Assembly: GCA_934561175.1 (NCBI GenBank)
Contig: CAKTFW010000003.1
Span: 7,613-71,612, forward strand
Direction of reading: 5' to 3'
Source: an uncultured Oscillospiraceae bacterium
GTDB taxonomy: Bacteria; Bacillota; Clostridia; Oscillospirales; Oscillospiraceae
Length of the DNA: 64,000 nt
Part shown: in pieces, positions 23,802 through 33,393 of the stretch
Layout: each line of letters opens with the position of its first letter
Numbering within the stretch: position 1 is the stretch's first letter
The notes under the pieces: model-generated
What the model saw: only the letters and a program-made list of their open reading frames with translations
Told to the model about the DNA's origin: nothing
The model's database searches: none
Position numbers and translations under genes: made by a program

Positions 23802-25469
23802 TTACAGCTCTGTAATCACCGGCAGAATCATCGGATTCCGCTTGGTCTTCTTATACAGGAAGCCGGAAAGCTCGCTCTTAATCGTCGCCTTAATCGACGA
23901 CCACTCGGTGAGTCCGTGCTCCTGACAATGCTCCAGCGCATGCGTTGCCACCTTGCGCAGCTCTTCCATCAAATCCTCCGATTCCTTCACATAGACAAAG
24001 CCGCGGGTAATAATATCCGGCCCTGTGATGATGGAGCCATCCTCTGCGGAGAGATTTGTCACCACGACAATCATACCATCCTCCGCCAGATGCTTCCGGT
24101 CACGCATGACAACGCTTCCGACATCCCCGACACCGAAACCATCCACCAGCACCTTGCCCGCCGGTACAGTGCCATTGAGCTTGCAGCTGCGGCTTGTCAG
24201 CTCAATCACCTTGCCCACATCGGCAATCAGAATATTCTTCGGACTCATTCCCATCTCTTCGGCCAGCTTGGCGTGCTCCCGCAGGTGACGCTGCTCGCCG
24301 TGGATCGGGATAAAGAATTTGGGCTTCAGCAGACCATGAAGGATCTTCAGCTCTTCCTGGCAGGCGTGACCGGAGGCGTGCAGGCCACGCAGGGAGCCGT
24401 AAATCACCTCGGCTCCCTTACGATAAAGCTCGTCGATTACCTTACTGACCGACTTCTCATTGCCGGGAATCGCCGAGGCCGAAATGATAATCCGGTCGCC
24501 GGGCTGAATTTCGATCTGCTTGTGTCCGGTAAAGGCCATGCGGTACAGGGCAGACATATTCTCACCCTGCGAGCCTGTGGAAACAATAACCACCTTGTTT
24601 TTCGGCAGGCTCTTGACAGCGCTGAGCTCCACCAGCGTATTCGGCGGAACCTTGATATAGCCAAGCTCCGTGGAGACCTTCAAAATATTCTCCATACTCC
24701 GGCCGGTCACTGCCACCTTGCGGCCCACCTTATGCGCCACCGTCAGAATTGACTGCAGCCGGTGGGCGTTGGAGGCGAAGGTCGTCACAATAATTCGCTC
24801 ATTGCAGTCCTTAAACAGCCGCTCAAAGCTGGCCGTAACGGTTTTTTCCGAGACGGTGTATCCCTGGCGCTCGACATTGGTCGACTCGCACAGCAGTGCC
24901 AGCACGCCCTCCTTGCCCAACTCGCCAAAGCGGCCGAGATCGATCATGCCGCCCTCGGTCGGGGTCGGGTCAATCTTGAAGTCGCCGGACATGACCACCA
25001 GCCCCACCGGTGTCCGGATGGCGAACGCCACCGCGTCGGCTATGGAGTGGTTGACATGGATAAATTCCACCTGAAAACAGCCGGCTTTTACGGTTTCACC
25101 GGCCTCATGCGTGCGGAGCTTGACCTTGTCCGCCAGACCGTGCTCTTCCAGCTTCAGCTTGACAAGACCGATGGTCAGTCGCGTTGCGTGAACCGGCGCC
25201 TTGAACTGCTGCAGAACATAGGGCAGCGAGCCGATGTGGTCCTCATGTCCATGGGTCAGGAAAATACCGCGGATTTTACTCTGGTTCTGCACCAGATAGG
25301 TGACATCGGGGATTACCAGATCGATGCCGTACATATCATCTTCCGGGAAGCCGAGGCCGCAGTCGACAACAATCATGTCATTTCCATATTCCAGCACCGT
25401 AATGTTCTTGCCGATCTCATTGAGACCGCCAATCGGAATAATCTTCAGTTTTTCTGCCAAAAAATTCAC
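23802..25469 (-). CDS. rnj: Ribonuclease J
   Basis: A 555-residue 5'-3' exonuclease/endonuclease of the metallo-beta-lactamase/beta-CASP class, central to mRNA decay and rRNA maturation. The N-terminus (KLKIIPIGGLNEIGKNITVLEY), the metal site THGHEDHIG (near residue 73), the MSGDFKIDPTP segment, the beta-CASP domain with VTGRSM and STGSQGE, and the IHGEQRHLREHAKLAEEMG segment are all diagnostic. The start is GTG at 25469 with AAGGAG unusually close (about 3 bases), possibly lowering initiation. One RNase J gene is seen here; a paralog elsewhere cannot be excluded. Confidence 0.96.
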   Translation of the reverse strand: MNFLAEKLKIIPIGGLNEIGKNITVLEYGNDMIVVDCGLGFPEDDMYGIDLVIPDVTYLVQNQSKIRGIFLTHGHEDHIGSLPYVLQQFKAPVHATRLTIGLVKLKLEEHGLADKVKLRTHEAGETVKAGCFQVEFIHVNHSIADAVAFAIRTPVGLVVMSGDFKIDPTPTEGGMIDLGRFGELGKEGVLALLCESTNVERQGYTVSEKTVTASFERLFKDCNERIIVTTFASNAHRLQSILTVAHKVGRKVAVTGRSMENILKVSTELGYIKVPPNTLVELSAVKSLPKNKVVIVSTGSQGENMSALYRMAFTGHKQIEIQPGDRIIISASAIPGNEKSVSKVIDELYRKGAEVIYGSLRGLHASGHACQEELKILHGLLKPKFFIPIHGEQRHLREHAKLAEEMGMSPKNILIADVGKVIELTSRSCKLNGTVPAGKVLVDGFGVGDVGSVVMRDRKHLAEDGMIVVVTNLSAEDGSIITGPDIITRGFVYVKESEDLMEELRKVATHALEHCQEHGLTEWSSIKATIKSELSGFLYKKTKRNPMILPVITEL

Positions 25470-25739
25470 TTCTCCTTATACCGGGAGGGAACGAAGGCCG
25501 CAGCAAAGCTAACGGCAGGCGTTCCCCCTGTCTGAATAACAACTTTTTCAGGCATCACACTGCGGCAAATCCGCATGGCGAAGCACGCACGCAGCACAGC
25601 AGAGGGCGACCCCGTTTCGTCCCCCTCCCACAGTGCCGCCTAGCAGCAGCGGTGATGAACCTGTTTCTATTGCGATGTACTTCTGTACAAAATGCACGCG
25701 TAAAAAGGCCGAAATTCCGGCTCGTTGTGGTTTAGTATA
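25470..25739 (-). promoter_or_regulatory. Long 5' leader and promoter of RNase J
   Basis: Reading the minus strand, TGCTATACT (-10 at 25734-25739, extended type) is the best promoter candidate, giving an untranslated leader of about 255 bases. It contains a stem formed by GAGGGGGAC and GTCGCCCTC around 25600-25625. The whole gap 25470-25899 has no gene; a minus-strand frame at 25548-25838 lacks protein-like composition. I recognise no known riboswitch. Confidence 0.4.
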
Positions 25740-25831
25740 GCACAGTTTCCGTGGAAAGTATACATAAAATTTCCGCCGCCGCTCGACTGTCTTCGACGGC
25801 GCGAGAAGTTTTTCCTTTGGTACGAAAAAGA

Positions 25832-25860
25832 TTGTCATCAGGCTGTGATTTTGCTATAAT
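25832..25860 (+). promoter_or_regulatory. Promoter of gdpP-rplI-dnaB
   Basis: TTGTCA (25832-25837), 17-bp spacer ending in TGC, TATAAT (25855-25860), 40 bases upstream of the gdpP start. Confidence 0.8.
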
Positions 25861-25899
25861 AGTATGACTTCTATGCGCTGCAACTCAGGAGGGGATTCC

Positions 25900-27891
25900 A
25901 TGAACAAAAAGCTCGCCCGGCTGCTTGAGCCAAGTATGGCACTGTATTTTCTGGTGCTGCTGGCTTTAACCGGCGCCGCGGTCCTGCTGGAGCAGTACTA
26001 TCTTGCCAGCGTGGAGCTTCTGCTAACCGTCTTTCTGTTTCTTTATTTCCGTTACACCTCATCCCGCCGGAAAAAGGCAATTCTCAAATACATCCAGACA
26101 ACCGCCGGCGCTGCGATGGACACAGCCTCCAACGGCACACTGGAAATGCCGCTTCCCATGGTGCTGCTTAATGTCTCCAGCGGAGAAATCGTCTGGGCAA
26201 ACGCCATATTCTCCCAACTCACCGGCAGCCGGGATTCGCTGTTCAGCCAGAAAATCAGCGATATCTTCCCCGATTTTGAACTGGTATGGCTGGCGGAGGG
26301 AAAAACCCAGTGCCCGCAGGAGCTTGTTTTCCAGGGACACCGCTACCGGGTCATGGGCAACCTTGTCCACGCGGAGGGCAGCACCTCTCCGGTACTGCTG
26401 GCCGCCGTATATCTGTTGGATCAGACGGAACTGCTGCGCACCTATGATGAATATACCGCTTCCCGTCCCGTCGTTGCCATCATTTTGATTGACAACTACG
26501 ACGAATTGACTACCAACCTGCCGGAGAACAACATCTCCACCATGTCCGCCGCCATTGATGTCAAAATCAACGAGTGGGCCACTGGCATCGGCGGTCTGCT
26601 GCGCAAGGTTGAACGCAATCGCTACATTTTCGTCTTTGAAGCCCGCTATCTGCCTAAAATGACAGAGCAGAAATTCTCTTTGCTGGAATCCATCCGCACT
26701 GTTACTTCGCCCAGCGGAATTTCTGCCACCATCAGCCTCGGAATCGGCAAAGACGGCAGTTCCTTTGAAGAGGACTACTCTTTCGCCGCGCTCTCCATCG
26801 AGACGGCGCTGGCCCGCGGCGGCGACCAGGCTGTGGTCAAGGACCGCTACAACTTCTCTTTCTACGGCGGCCGCTCCAAAGAGGCCGAACGGCAGACCAA
26901 GGTTCGTTCCCGCGTGATGGCAAACTCGCTGGTAGAGCTGGCCAGCCAGTCCAGCACGATCTTTGTTATGGGGCACAAGAATGCCGATCTCGACGCCATC
27001 GGCGCGGCTGTCGGCATTGTGTGCATCTGCCGCAAGCTGGGAAAGCGGCCCTACATTGTCGTGGATCTGGATCAGAACGCCGCAATGTCACTGATCACCA
27101 AGCTCTCGGCCCTGCCGGAGTATGAAGGCTGCTTTATCTCCGGCCAGGATGCGCTGCTGATGGCCGACAGCGACAGCCTGCTGGTTGTGGTAGACACCAA
27201 CCGCCCCGATCAGGTGGAAGACCGCGCGCTGCTGGAGTCGCTTAGCCGCATCGCGGTGATCGATCACCACCGGCGCGCAGCGGACTACATTCAGAATGTC
27301 ATTTTGAACCTGCACGAGCCCTTCGCCTCTTCTGCATCGGAGCTGGTGGCGGAGCTGCTGGAGTACGCCGTGGAGCCGCAGGACATTCTGCCGCTGGAAT
27401 CAGAGGCATTGCTGGCCGGTATCGTGCTCGACACCAAAAATTTCGGCGTGCGCACCGGCGGACGAACCTTCGAAGCTGCGGCATTTCTGCGCCGCACCGG
27501 CGCGGACACCGTTGATGTCAAAAAGCTGTTTCAGTCCAATCTAGAAGACACGCTCTCCAAATATAAAATCATCCAGTCCGCGCGGCTGTACCGCGGTGAC
27601 ATTGCAATCTCGGCGCTGGAGGATTCCGCGACCCGCACCATCGCCTCTCAGGCTGCCGATGAACTTTTGAATATCTCCGGCATTCTCACCTCTTTCGTTC
27701 TGTATCCGGACGAAAATCAGCGGGTAATTATCTGCGCCCGCTCCATTGGCGATGTGAATGTTCAGGTAATTCTGGAACCGCTGGGCGGCGGCGGCAACGC
27801 GGCCACCGCCGGTGCACAGGTGCCGGGAAAATCCGTCCGCGAAGTGCTGATGGAATTGGTCGCTTCCATTGATAAGTTCTATGAAGGATAA
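25900..27891 (+). CDS. gdpP: GdpP-type cyclic-di-AMP phosphodiesterase
   Basis: A 663-residue membrane protein: two N-terminal helices (about residues 15-57), a PAS-like domain (about 80-175), a degenerate GGDEF domain (about 178-310), then DHH and DHHA1 domains (about 340-660). Catalytic DHH motifs are MGHKNADLDAIGAA, VVVDTNRPDQV, VIDHHRR and the later GIVLDTKNF. The DHHA1 part has the glycine run GGGGNAATAGAQV. It hydrolyses cyclic-di-AMP, controlling turgor, potassium and wall homeostasis. CAGGAGGGG precedes the ATG. It is followed by rplI and dnaB as in many Firmicutes. Confidence 0.95.
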   Translation: MNKKLARLLEPSMALYFLVLLALTGAAVLLEQYYLASVELLLTVFLFLYFRYTSSRRKKAILKYIQTTAGAAMDTASNGTLEMPLPMVLLNVSSGEIVWANAIFSQLTGSRDSLFSQKISDIFPDFELVWLAEGKTQCPQELVFQGHRYRVMGNLVHAEGSTSPVLLAAVYLLDQTELLRTYDEYTASRPVVAIILIDNYDELTTNLPENNISTMSAAIDVKINEWATGIGGLLRKVERNRYIFVFEARYLPKMTEQKFSLLESIRTVTSPSGISATISLGIGKDGSSFEEDYSFAALSIETALARGGDQAVVKDRYNFSFYGGRSKEAERQTKVRSRVMANSLVELASQSSTIFVMGHKNADLDAIGAAVGIVCICRKLGKRPYIVVDLDQNAAMSLITKLSALPEYEGCFISGQDALLMADSDSLLVVVDTNRPDQVEDRALLESLSRIAVIDHHRRAADYIQNVILNLHEPFASSASELVAELLEYAVEPQDILPLESEALLAGIVLDTKNFGVRTGGRTFEAAAFLRRTGADTVDVKKLFQSNLEDTLSKYKIIQSARLYRGDIAISALEDSATRTIASQAADELLNISGILTSFVLYPDENQRVIICARSIGDVNVQVILEPLGGGGNAATAGAQVPGKSVREVLMELVASIDKFYEG

Positions 27892-27909
27892 CACAAGGAG
27901 GAATCATAT

Positions 27910-28356
27910 ATGAAAGTAATTTTACTGCAGGATGTCAAAGGCAAGGGCAAAAAGGGCCAGCTGGTCGATGTTTCCGACGGCTACGCCCGCAACTTTCTTC
28001 TGCCGCGCAAGCTGGCACAGGAAGCCACTGCCGACCATGTGAACACCATGCGCATGAACGATAAAGCAACTGCGGAACGCCAGGCCAAGGAAAAGGCCGA
28101 AGCCATGGAGCTGCGCGAGCGGCTTCGCTCCGCCGTGATCGTCGTCACCGCCAAGGGCGGCGGCGCAGGCCGCCTGTTCGGCGCCGTCACCAGCGCCGAA
28201 ATTGCAGAGGCACTCTCCAAGCAGACCGGTATTACGATCGACAAGCGCAAGATCGTGCTCGACGAGCCGATCAAAACGGTTGGCACCTATTCGCTAAAGC
28301 TGAAGCTCGGCTACGAAATTACCGCAGATCTGACCATCCGAGTCGAAGAGGCCTGA
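27910..28356 (+). CDS. rplI: Ribosomal protein L9
   Basis: A 148-residue two-domain 50S protein. The N-terminal signature VILLQDVKGKGKKGQLVDVSDGYARNFLLP is complete, and a long connecting helix leads to the C-terminal domain (RLFGAVTSAEIAEALSKQTG...). AAGGAGGA is 7 bases before the ATG; spacing to gdpP is 18 bases. Confidence 0.98.
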   Translation: MKVILLQDVKGKGKKGQLVDVSDGYARNFLLPRKLAQEATADHVNTMRMNDKATAERQAKEKAEAMELRERLRSAVIVVTAKGGGAGRLFGAVTSAEIAEALSKQTGITIDKRKIVLDEPIKTVGTYSLKLKLGYEITADLTIRVEEA

Positions 28357-28387
28357 TTCTGATTCTGCGCTACAGGAGGTGAGGAAT

Positions 28388-29725
28388 ATGGATGAGCTGC
28401 TGACCCGGCAGGTGCCGCACTCTGCGGAGGCCGAACAGTCGGTGCTGGGCTCCATGCTGATTGACAGCCGCTGCATTGGCGATGTCATCGGGATGCTCAA
28501 ACCGGAGGACTTCTATCTGCAGCAAAATCGCGATATTTATGAAGCGATTTACACCATGTTCAACTTCTCTGAGACCATCGATCCCATCACAGTGATCGAC
28601 AAACTCCGCGAACGGGGTACTTTCACAGATAAAACCGTAGACTATGTCATGCAGCTGATGGAGATCACTCCCACCGCTGCCAATGTGAAAGAGTATGCCG
28701 GGATTGTCCGTGACAAGGCGCTGCTGCGCAATATCGCCCGCGCCGCCGACGAAATCAACGAGACCGTCCGGGAAGGCGTCGGTACCGCACCGGAAATTCT
28801 GGAGTCCGCCGAAAAGAAAATCTACGCGCTGCGCAAGGGCGAGGGGCGGCAGGATCTGGAGCATATCGGCACAGTGCTGGTCAATGTATTCGACCGGCTG
28901 ACGGAGCTCGCCCAGTCCGGCAACGAGATTCCCGGTCTCTCCACCGGTCTGCATGATCTGGATAAAAAAATCAATGGTCTGAATAAGTCCGACTTGATTT
29001 TGATCGCCGCCCGACCCGGTATGGGTAAAACCTCCATGGCGCTGAATATCACGCTCTCCGTTGCAAAGAGCACCGGAAAAACCGTGGCGTTTTTCTCTTT
29101 GGAAATGTCGAAAGAGCAGCTGGCCATGCGCCTGATCTCCAATGAGAGCTTTGTGGACAATCAGAAGCTTGTCACAGGAAAACTCTCGGAGGATGAATGG
29201 AGCCGCATCGGCCTGGCCTCATCCGCGCTGTCGCAGACTGACATCCGCGTGGACGACAATCCCGCCACAACCGTGGCGGAAATGAATGCCAAATGCCGCC
29301 GTCTGGACAATCTCGGCCTGATCGTTATCGACTATCTGCAGTTGATGACCTCTGCCGGAAATGGCCGGCAGCAGGAAAACCGCGTGCTTGCAGTGGGCGA
29401 AATTTCCCGTGCCATGAAAATCATGGCCAAAGAGTTAAATGTTCCCGTCATTTGCCTGAGCCAGCTCTCCCGTTCGCCGGAGGGCCGAACCGACAAGCGC
29501 CCGATTCTGTCCGACCTTCGGGAATCCGGTGCAATCGAACAGGACGCGGATGAGGTTATTTTTCTCTACCGTGACGACTATTATAATGAGAACTCAGAAG
29601 AACCGAATGTCGCCGAGGCCATTGTCTCCAAAAACCGTCATGGCGAGACCGGGACGGTGAAGCTCCAGTGGCTGCCCCAGTTTACCACCTTCTCAGACCG
29701 GGAGTGGCGGCATAGTGAAGGATAA
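28388..29725 (+). CDS. dnaB: Replicative DNA helicase
   Basis: A 445-residue helicase. The N-terminal domain starts VPHSAEAEQSVLGSML, the RecA-like core has the Walker A ARPGMGKTSMALNI (near residue 208) and Walker B LIVIDYLQLM. The QLSRSPEGRTDKRPILSDLR segment follows. AGGAGG lies 8 bases before the ATG at 28388; an upstream GTG in frame overlaps that site and is less likely. Follows rplI and overlaps tilS by 11 bases. Confidence 0.98.
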   Translation: MDELLTRQVPHSAEAEQSVLGSMLIDSRCIGDVIGMLKPEDFYLQQNRDIYEAIYTMFNFSETIDPITVIDKLRERGTFTDKTVDYVMQLMEITPTAANVKEYAGIVRDKALLRNIARAADEINETVREGVGTAPEILESAEKKIYALRKGEGRQDLEHIGTVLVNVFDRLTELAQSGNEIPGLSTGLHDLDKKINGLNKSDLILIAARPGMGKTSMALNITLSVAKSTGKTVAFFSLEMSKEQLAMRLISNESFVDNQKLVTGKLSEDEWSRIGLASSALSQTDIRVDDNPATTVAEMNAKCRRLDNLGLIVIDYLQLMTSAGNGRQQENRVLAVGEISRAMKIMAKELNVPVICLSQLSRSPEGRTDKRPILSDLRESGAIEQDADEVIFLYRDDYYNENSEEPNVAEAIVSKNRHGETGTVKLQWLPQFTTFSDREWRHSEG

Positions 29726-31019
29726 AGTCGCCCGCTTTCTGCGGGCCCACCAAATTGAACACGCCGGCGTATTATGCGCCGTCTCCGGCGGCGCCGATTC
29801 CATGGCGCTGCTCACCTGCCTGATGTGTCTTGCATCAGAATTTCACCTGTCCATCTCCGCCGTCCACTTTAACCACGGCCTGCGCGGGGAAGCGGCGGAG
29901 CAGGACGAAGCGTTTGTCCGCACTTTCTGTGCGGCGCATCAAATTCCGCTTCTGACCGGGCGCGGCGATGTGGCGGCTTATGCCGCCACATCCGGTGAAA
30001 GTCTGGAACAGGCCGCCCGGACACTGCGCTATCAGTTTTTCTCCCAGTGTCCCGGTGATTATCTGGCTACTGCCCACACCGCTGGAGACAATCTGGAAAC
30101 CGTGCTGATGCACCTGATTCGGGGTGCATCGCTGAAAGGATTGTGCGGTATTCCGCCGGTGCGGGGCCGTCTGATCCGGCCGATGCTGGAATGCACCAGA
30201 GACGAGGTGCTCGCCTTTCTGCAGCAGCAGAATATCGGCCATATGGAAGACGCAACCAACGCGCAGGACAACTGTCTCCGCAACCGGCTGCGCCACCAGG
30301 TGGTTCCGCTGTTGGAGCAGGAAAATCCCGCGCTTGCACCGCGCCTTGCCGCCGCCTGTGACCGGCTGCGGCAGGAAGACGCCCTGCTTGACGATCTGGC
30401 GCGCCGCGCGCTGGACAACGCCGCAGTACAAAACGGCTGGTCTGTCCAAACTCTGCGCAGTCAGCCTGCTCCCATCCGCGCGCGTGCAGCCCTGCTGCTG
30501 CTGCGCGGCGCCGGACTCTCCACGCCCGCCGCCGTTCATGTGGATGCGTTGGCTGCCCTGATGGACGCCGCAAGTCCATCCGCCCGGATTGATTTGCCGG
30601 AACTGACCGCCTGGCGGGAATATGATCTGCTCCGGCTGGCGCCGCCGCAGAAAATGGCAGCCTTTTTGCCAACCCGGCTCCATGTACCTGGGGAAACCCC
30701 ACTTGCAGGCTCCAATCTGTGCGTCATCTGCAGCGCCACGCCGCAGCCCGGCGCGGTTGCGGTTTCCGGATTTCAGCTTCCGCTGATCGCGCGTTCCCGT
30801 GCACCGGGCGACATCCTCCGCCTGCCGGGCGGCAGCAAATCGCTGAAAAAATTGATGATTGACCGAAAAATTCCCCGCCACCTGCGGGATTCTATTCCAG
30901 TGATTACAGATTCCGGCGGCATTGTCGCCGTCTGCGGCATCGGTGCAGACCGCCGGTGTCAGCCCACCGCGGATCAAACGCCGCTCTATATTTATACAAA
31001 AGAGAAAGGGGTGCCGTAA
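29715..31019 (+). CDS. tilS: tRNA(Ile)-lysidine synthase
   Basis: A 434-residue enzyme that converts C34 of the tRNA-Ile CAU anticodon to lysidine so that it reads AUA. The ATP PP-loop SGGADSM (near residue 24), FNHGLRGEAAEQDE and the TAHTAGDNLET motif are diagnostic; the C-terminal TilS domain (LPGGSKSLKKLMIDRKIPRHLR) is present. Start is GTG at 29715, inside the end of dnaB. The tilS-hpt-ftsH order is classic in Firmicutes. Confidence 0.96.
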   Translation: MKDKVARFLRAHQIEHAGVLCAVSGGADSMALLTCLMCLASEFHLSISAVHFNHGLRGEAAEQDEAFVRTFCAAHQIPLLTGRGDVAAYAATSGESLEQAARTLRYQFFSQCPGDYLATAHTAGDNLETVLMHLIRGASLKGLCGIPPVRGRLIRPMLECTRDEVLAFLQQQNIGHMEDATNAQDNCLRNRLRHQVVPLLEQENPALAPRLAAACDRLRQEDALLDDLARRALDNAAVQNGWSVQTLRSQPAPIRARAALLLLRGAGLSTPAAVHVDALAALMDAASPSARIDLPELTAWREYDLLRLAPPQKMAAFLPTRLHVPGETPLAGSNLCVICSATPQPGAVAVSGFQLPLIARSRAPGDILRLPGGSKSLKKLMIDRKIPRHLRDSIPVITDSGGIVAVCGIGADRRCQPTADQTPLYIYTKEKGVP

Positions 31020-31020
31020 C

Positions 31021-31560
31021 ATGATGGATCAGGATCTGGCCTATGTCATGCTTACAGAAGCACAGCTGCACAAACGAGAGGAAGAACTGGGCCGAGAGCT
31101 CGCTGAAATTTATAAGGATAAAAGGCCCCTGTTTTTGGGTATTCTTCGCGGTGTCGTCGTTTTTTATGCCGACATGGTACGCCGGATTCCCATCCCCTGT
31201 GATTTTGATTTCATGTCCGTCTCTTCCTATTCCGGCACCACCTCCACCGGCATGGTCCATTTTGATCTGGATACGCGCTTTGACATTGCAGGGCGGGATG
31301 TTGTCATTCTGGAGGATATTCTGGACACCGGCCGCACCCTGCGCGCCGTTGTGGATCTGCTGCAGAAGCGCAACCCCGCATCGCTGAAAATCTGTACCCT
31401 GCTGGATAAGCCCGACCGTCGGCTGGCAGATATCACCGCCGACTGGATCGGTTTTACCATTCCCAATGAGTTTGTTGTCGGCTACGGTCTGGACTATAAT
31501 GACCTGTACCGGAACCTGCCCTATGTGGGCGTACTGAAACCCGAAATTTATACGGAATAA
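31021..31560 (+). CDS. hpt: Hypoxanthine phosphoribosyltransferase
   Basis: A 179-residue purine-salvage enzyme. The PRPP motif VVILEDILDTGRTL (near residue 97), GILRGVVVFYADMVR, and the C-terminal VGYGLDYNDLYRNLPYVGVL are typical. Start at 31021 (a second ATG follows at once). Only one base separates it from tilS. Confidence 0.97.
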   Translation: MMDQDLAYVMLTEAQLHKREEELGRELAEIYKDKRPLFLGILRGVVVFYADMVRRIPIPCDFDFMSVSSYSGTTSTGMVHFDLDTRFDIAGRDVVILEDILDTGRTLRAVVDLLQKRNPASLKICTLLDKPDRRLADITADWIGFTIPNEFVVGYGLDYNDLYRNLPYVGVLKPEIYTE

Positions 31561-31571
31561 GGAGGTTCCCC

Positions 31572-33392
31572 TTGAACCGAAAACCATCCCTACTGCCCAT
31601 TGTGGCGCTGTTGCTGCTCTCACTGGTGCTGTTGGTCGTCGTCTATGGCGCAGATGCCAAACAGGATACCCTGCCCTACTCCGAAATGGTCACCCTGTTC
31701 CGGAACGAGCAGGTGGATTCCTTTGTGATCGACGACAATACCGTCATCATGAATCTGAAGGAGCCGTATGAGGGTAAATCCGTTGTGCGCCATGCGCTCG
31801 CCAGCTTTGCCGTCTTTCAACAGGATCTCGGTGCGCTGATTGACGAGCAATACGAAAACCAGATTCTGCAGGAATACGACTATGTCCCCGCTGCGGAATC
31901 GCCGCTGTGGCTGAACTTCCTGCCCTACATTCTGATGATCGGTCTGTTTTTCGTCCTCTGGTTCTTTGTAATGAACCGTTCCGGCGGCGGAAACGGCATG
32001 ATGAAATTCGGGAAAGCCCGCACACGAACCGGAATTCCGGAGACGCAGCGGGTGACCTTTGCCGATGTGGCCGGTGCTGATGAGGAAAAAGCCGAACTGC
32101 AGGAAGTGGTCGATTTTTTGAAGGATCCGGACAAATTCACGCAGATCGGCGCACGAATTCCGAAAGGCGTCTTACTGGTAGGTCCGCCGGGAACCGGCAA
32201 AACCATGCTGGCAAAGGCCGTCGCCGGTGAGGCTGGCGTCCAGTTTCTTTCGATCTCCGGCTCGGACTTTGTAGAGCTGTATGTCGGCGTCGGCGCCAGC
32301 CGCGTCCGAGACCTGTTCGATCAGGCCAAAAAGCTTGCCCCCGCAATCGTCTTTATTGACGAGATTGACGCCGTCGGCCGCCGCCGCGGCGCAGGTCTCG
32401 GCGGCGGAAACGATGAGCGGGAGCAGACGCTCAACCAGCTGCTGGTGGAGATGGACGGCTTTACCAATAACGACGGCGTCATTGTTCTGGCCGCGACCAA
32501 CCGCCAGGATATTCTGGATCCTGCACTGCTGCGCCCCGGCCGGTTTGACCGGCAGATCTTTGTCGGGCGGCCTGACAAGCACGGCCGCGAGGCAATTTTG
32601 CGGGTTCACAGCAAGCGCAAACCATTGGCCGACGATGTCGATCTCTCCGTCGTTGCCGGTTCTACCGCAGGCTTTACAGGTGCAGATCTTGCAAATCTGC
32701 TCAACGAGGCCGCGCTGCTGGCTGCCAGAGATAACCGTGCCGTCATCACCATGGAGAATCTGGAAGCAGCCATGCTCAAGGTCATCGCCGGACCGGAAAA
32801 ACGCAGCCGCGTAATCTCGGAGCACGAGCGGCGGCTGACTGCCATCCACGAAGCAGGCCACGCCGTAGCCATGTATTATCTGCCTACACACGATCCGGTG
32901 CACCAAATCACCATCGTCCCGCGAGGCGGGGCGGGCGGTATGACCATTTCGATCCCCACAGAGGACCGCAGCTATCTCTCCCGCAATGAAATGTACGAGC
33001 AGATCGTCTCGCTGCTGGGCGGCCGCGTCGCAGAGCAGCTGTTTCTGGACGACATTTCCACAGGCGCTTCCAACGATATTGACCGCGCTTCTTCCATCGC
33101 ACGAGAGATGGTCTCCCGCTACGGCATGAGCGCCCGCATCGGCGCAATCAGCTATGGCTCTGATGGCGAAGTCTTTATCGGACGCGACTACGAAAAGACC
33201 AAATCTTACTCGGAAAAGGTCGCCGGTGACCTGGATGACGAAGTCAAAGCGCTGATCGACAGTGCCTATGACCGCTGCCGCACCCTGCTGCAGGAACACG
33301 CAGCACAGGTACAGGCCGTTGCCGATTACCTGCTGGAGCACGAAACCATGCCGCGGGACGCTTTTGAAGCTGTGATGAAAGAGGAGCACTAA
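31572..33392 (+). CDS. ftsH: ATP-dependent zinc metalloprotease FtsH
   Basis: A 606-residue membrane-anchored AAA+ protease. Two membrane helices (about residues 7-24 and 112-135) flank an external domain; the AAA core has Walker A GPPGTGKT (near residue 203), Walker B IVFIDEIDAV, and the second region of homology ATNRQDILDPALLRPGRFDR. The zinc site HEAGH is near residue 427. Start is a TTG with GGAGG 6 bases upstream; no ATG alternative has a site. Overall length is typical for the short form. Confidence 0.97.
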   Translation: MNRKPSLLPIVALLLLSLVLLVVVYGADAKQDTLPYSEMVTLFRNEQVDSFVIDDNTVIMNLKEPYEGKSVVRHALASFAVFQQDLGALIDEQYENQILQEYDYVPAAESPLWLNFLPYILMIGLFFVLWFFVMNRSGGGNGMMKFGKARTRTGIPETQRVTFADVAGADEEKAELQEVVDFLKDPDKFTQIGARIPKGVLLVGPPGTGKTMLAKAVAGEAGVQFLSISGSDFVELYVGVGASRVRDLFDQAKKLAPAIVFIDEIDAVGRRRGAGLGGGNDEREQTLNQLLVEMDGFTNNDGVIVLAATNRQDILDPALLRPGRFDRQIFVGRPDKHGREAILRVHSKRKPLADDVDLSVVAGSTAGFTGADLANLLNEAALLAARDNRAVITMENLEAAMLKVIAGPEKRSRVISEHERRLTAIHEAGHAVAMYYLPTHDPVHQITIVPRGGAGGMTISIPTEDRSYLSRNEMYEQIVSLLGGRVAEQLFLDDISTGASNDIDRASSIAREMVSRYGMSARIGAISYGSDGEVFIGRDYEKTKSYSEKVAGDLDDEVKALIDSAYDRCRTLLQEHAAQVQAVADYLLEHETMPRDAFEAVMKEEH

Positions 33393-33393
33393 T

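Noticed and set aside
25600..25660. GGCACTG near the RNase J leader as part of a cobalamin riboswitch
   Set aside because: The other conserved B12 elements are missing and the downstream gene is unrelated.
25548..25838. 96-residue minus-strand frame in the RNase J leader
   Set aside because: No ribosome site, composition not protein-like, and it would span the predicted promoter.
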